A stretch of 64,000 nucleotides of DNA from Roseococcus sp. SYP-B2431. Lineage in GTDB: Bacteria; Pseudomonadota; Alphaproteobacteria; Acetobacterales; Acetobacteraceae. The stretch spans positions 248,001-312,000 of the forward strand of contig NZ_SJXD01000027.1 of the NCBI RefSeq assembly GCF_004336745.1. Direction: 5' to 3'. The notes under the pieces are model-generated. The model saw only the letters and a program-made list of their open reading frames with translations. It did not search any database and was not told the DNA's origin. Shown piece after piece: positions 63,071 to 64,000 of this stretch. The position numbers and the translations under genes are program-made. Position 1 is the first letter of the stretch, and each line of letters opens with the position of its first letter.

Positions 63071-63970
63071 ATGACCGAGATCGTGACCCTCGCCGAGCCC
63101 TTTCGTGCCCTGTTCTATGCGCCTTATTATCTGGCGGAGGTCCGCGGCGCCTTCGCCCGCCAGGGGCTGGAGGTGCGGATGGAGACCGCCGGCACCACCG
63201 TCCTGGCGGCGGAAGCCGTCTTCTCCGGCCGGGCGGACGTGGCCTGGAGCGGGCCGATGCGCGTGATGCAGCACCGGGCCGCCGACCCGGCCTCTCCCAT
63301 CACGGCCTTCTGCGCGGTGATCATGCGCGACCCCTTCCTGGTGGTGGGGCGCGCGCCGCGCGAGGGGCTGCACCTGGCGGAGCTGCCGCTGATGCGGCTC
63401 GGGCTGGTGACGGAGGTTCCCACGCCGGTCTGGTGCCTGGCCAATGCGGTGGCCAAGGCCGGCGGCCAGAAGCTCAAGGACCGCTCCGGCGGGACCATGG
63501 CGCAGAACATGGCGCGGCTGCTGGACGGGACGCTGGATGCCATCCAGGTCTTCGAGCCCTTCGCCGCCGAGGCCGAGGCGGCCGGGGCCAGCGTCTGGTA
63601 CGCCCAGGCGGAAGCGGGGCTGATGGCCTATTCCTCGCTCTACGCCAGGCAGGAGACGCTGACGGAGCGGCGGGAGGCGATGCGCGGCATGGTGCGCGCG
63701 CTTTCCGAGACGCTGGACTGGCTGGCCCGTGCCGATGCGGCCGAGGTCGCGGCGCTGCTGGAGCCCTATTTCCCGGATGTCCCGCCGGAGATCCGGATGC
63801 GGGCCGTCGCGCGCTACCGGGATGTCGGCCTCTGGGGCGACGGGCCGCGCTTTCCGCGCGCCGCCTTCGACGCGCTGGGCGAGGCCATGCTGCGGGCGAA
63901 GACGCTCCCGCATCTCCCGGCCTTCGAGATCTGCGTCGACGAGGCGGTGGTCGAGGAGGCGCTGGCTTGA
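63071..63970 (+). CDS. ABC transporter substrate-binding protein (NMT1/THI5-like) without signal peptide
   Basis: This 299-residue protein has the NMT1/SsuA-type fold: EPFRALFYAPYYLAEVRGAF at the start and GRADVAWSGPMRVMQHRA near residue 55. Such proteins bind pyrimidine, sulfonate or nitrile-type ligands. No export signal is present at the ATG, and no better start lies upstream, so it may be cytosolic and not a classical binding protein. It diverges from minC. The gene is complete 30 bp before the window ends; transporter genes would lie beyond. Confidence 0.8.
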   Translation: MTEIVTLAEPFRALFYAPYYLAEVRGAFARQGLEVRMETAGTTVLAAEAVFSGRADVAWSGPMRVMQHRAADPASPITAFCAVIMRDPFLVVGRAPREGLHLAELPLMRLGLVTEVPTPVWCLANAVAKAGGQKLKDRSGGTMAQNMARLLDGTLDAIQVFEPFAAEAEAAGASVWYAQAEAGLMAYSSLYARQETLTERREAMRGMVRALSETLDWLARADAAEVAALLEPYFPDVPPEIRMRAVARYRDVGLWGDGPRFPRAAFDALGEAMLRAKTLPHLPAFEICVDEAVVEEALA

Positions 63971-64000
63971 GGACGCCCCCTGGCACCCGCGCCGACTACC

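Overview
The window reads as chromosomal DNA of a GC-rich alphaproteobacterium, most likely in Acetobacteraceae (Roseomonas-like). This rests on the gene content: an alphaproteobacterial flagellar set (MotE-like protein, DUF6468-type protein, fliL-fliM-cheY-cheZ, flhB followed by a CckA-like kinase), a GTTC-N7-GTTC LexA box in front of recA, and many solute-binding proteins (family 5, TRAP, Bug). No phage, transposase, plasmid or CRISPR features were seen. The only RNA gene is one tRNA-Val(GAC).

Layout. 11-6849 (minus): four tandem family-5 ABC solute-binding proteins with no permease in view. 6912-10122 (minus): a complete TRAP transporter (dctP-dctQ-dctM). 10261-12124: a PhyH-type dioxygenase and a divergent Bug-type binding protein, then tRNA-Val. 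12333-20203 (minus): recA, an amidase/HpxZ-like pair, alaS, an HdeD-like membrane protein with an extra C-terminal domain, and an MFS transporter. 20356-25029 (minus): a compact flagellar operon flgB-flgC-fliE-fliQ-fliR-flhB-cckA-like, with fliO-fliP diverging from it (25116-26399). 26402-32430: comEC-like, gltX, a frameshifted COG4091-type dehydrogenase/SAF gene and an SDR. 32431-32895: a gene-free tandem repeat with strong hairpins. 32896-34317 (minus): speD-speE. 34497-41167 (minus): motility operon fliL-fliM-DUF6468-motE-cheY-cheZ-large periplasmic protein. 41380-44643 (plus): flgF-flgG-flgA-flgH behind a near-consensus sigma-54 promoter. 44750-46378: GMC oxidoreductase. 46416-52963 (minus): five-gene operon of M20/HyuC/M81 amidohydrolases. 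53029-55043: HDAC-like deacetylase plus M19 dipeptidase. 55127-59802: two small membrane proteins, FkbM methyltransferase, gamma-glutamyltransferase, YifB. 59895-62943 (minus): serine hydrolase, then minC-minD-minE. 63071-63970: NMT1-type binding protein.

How they work together. The two flagellar blocks supply rod parts, the export gate, the C-ring, L-ring assembly and chemotaxis output. The binding proteins, TRAP system, amidases and peptidases suggest a heterotroph that scavenges amides, peptides and organic acids. recA, alaS and gltX are housekeeping genes.

Most unusual features. (1) The third binding-protein gene carries a 258-bp in-frame insertion made of a self-duplication plus a 138-bp patch identical to the first gene of the array. 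(2) 32431-32878 holds two diverged tandem copies of an intergenic element in which a hairpin stem differs between copies but stays paired. (3) The flgF-flgG spacer contains a 22-codon mini-ORF that copies the first eight codons of flgG. (4) A sigma-54 promoter preceded by an array of CCGGCAA/TTGCCGG half-sites sits between the two divergent flagellar operons.
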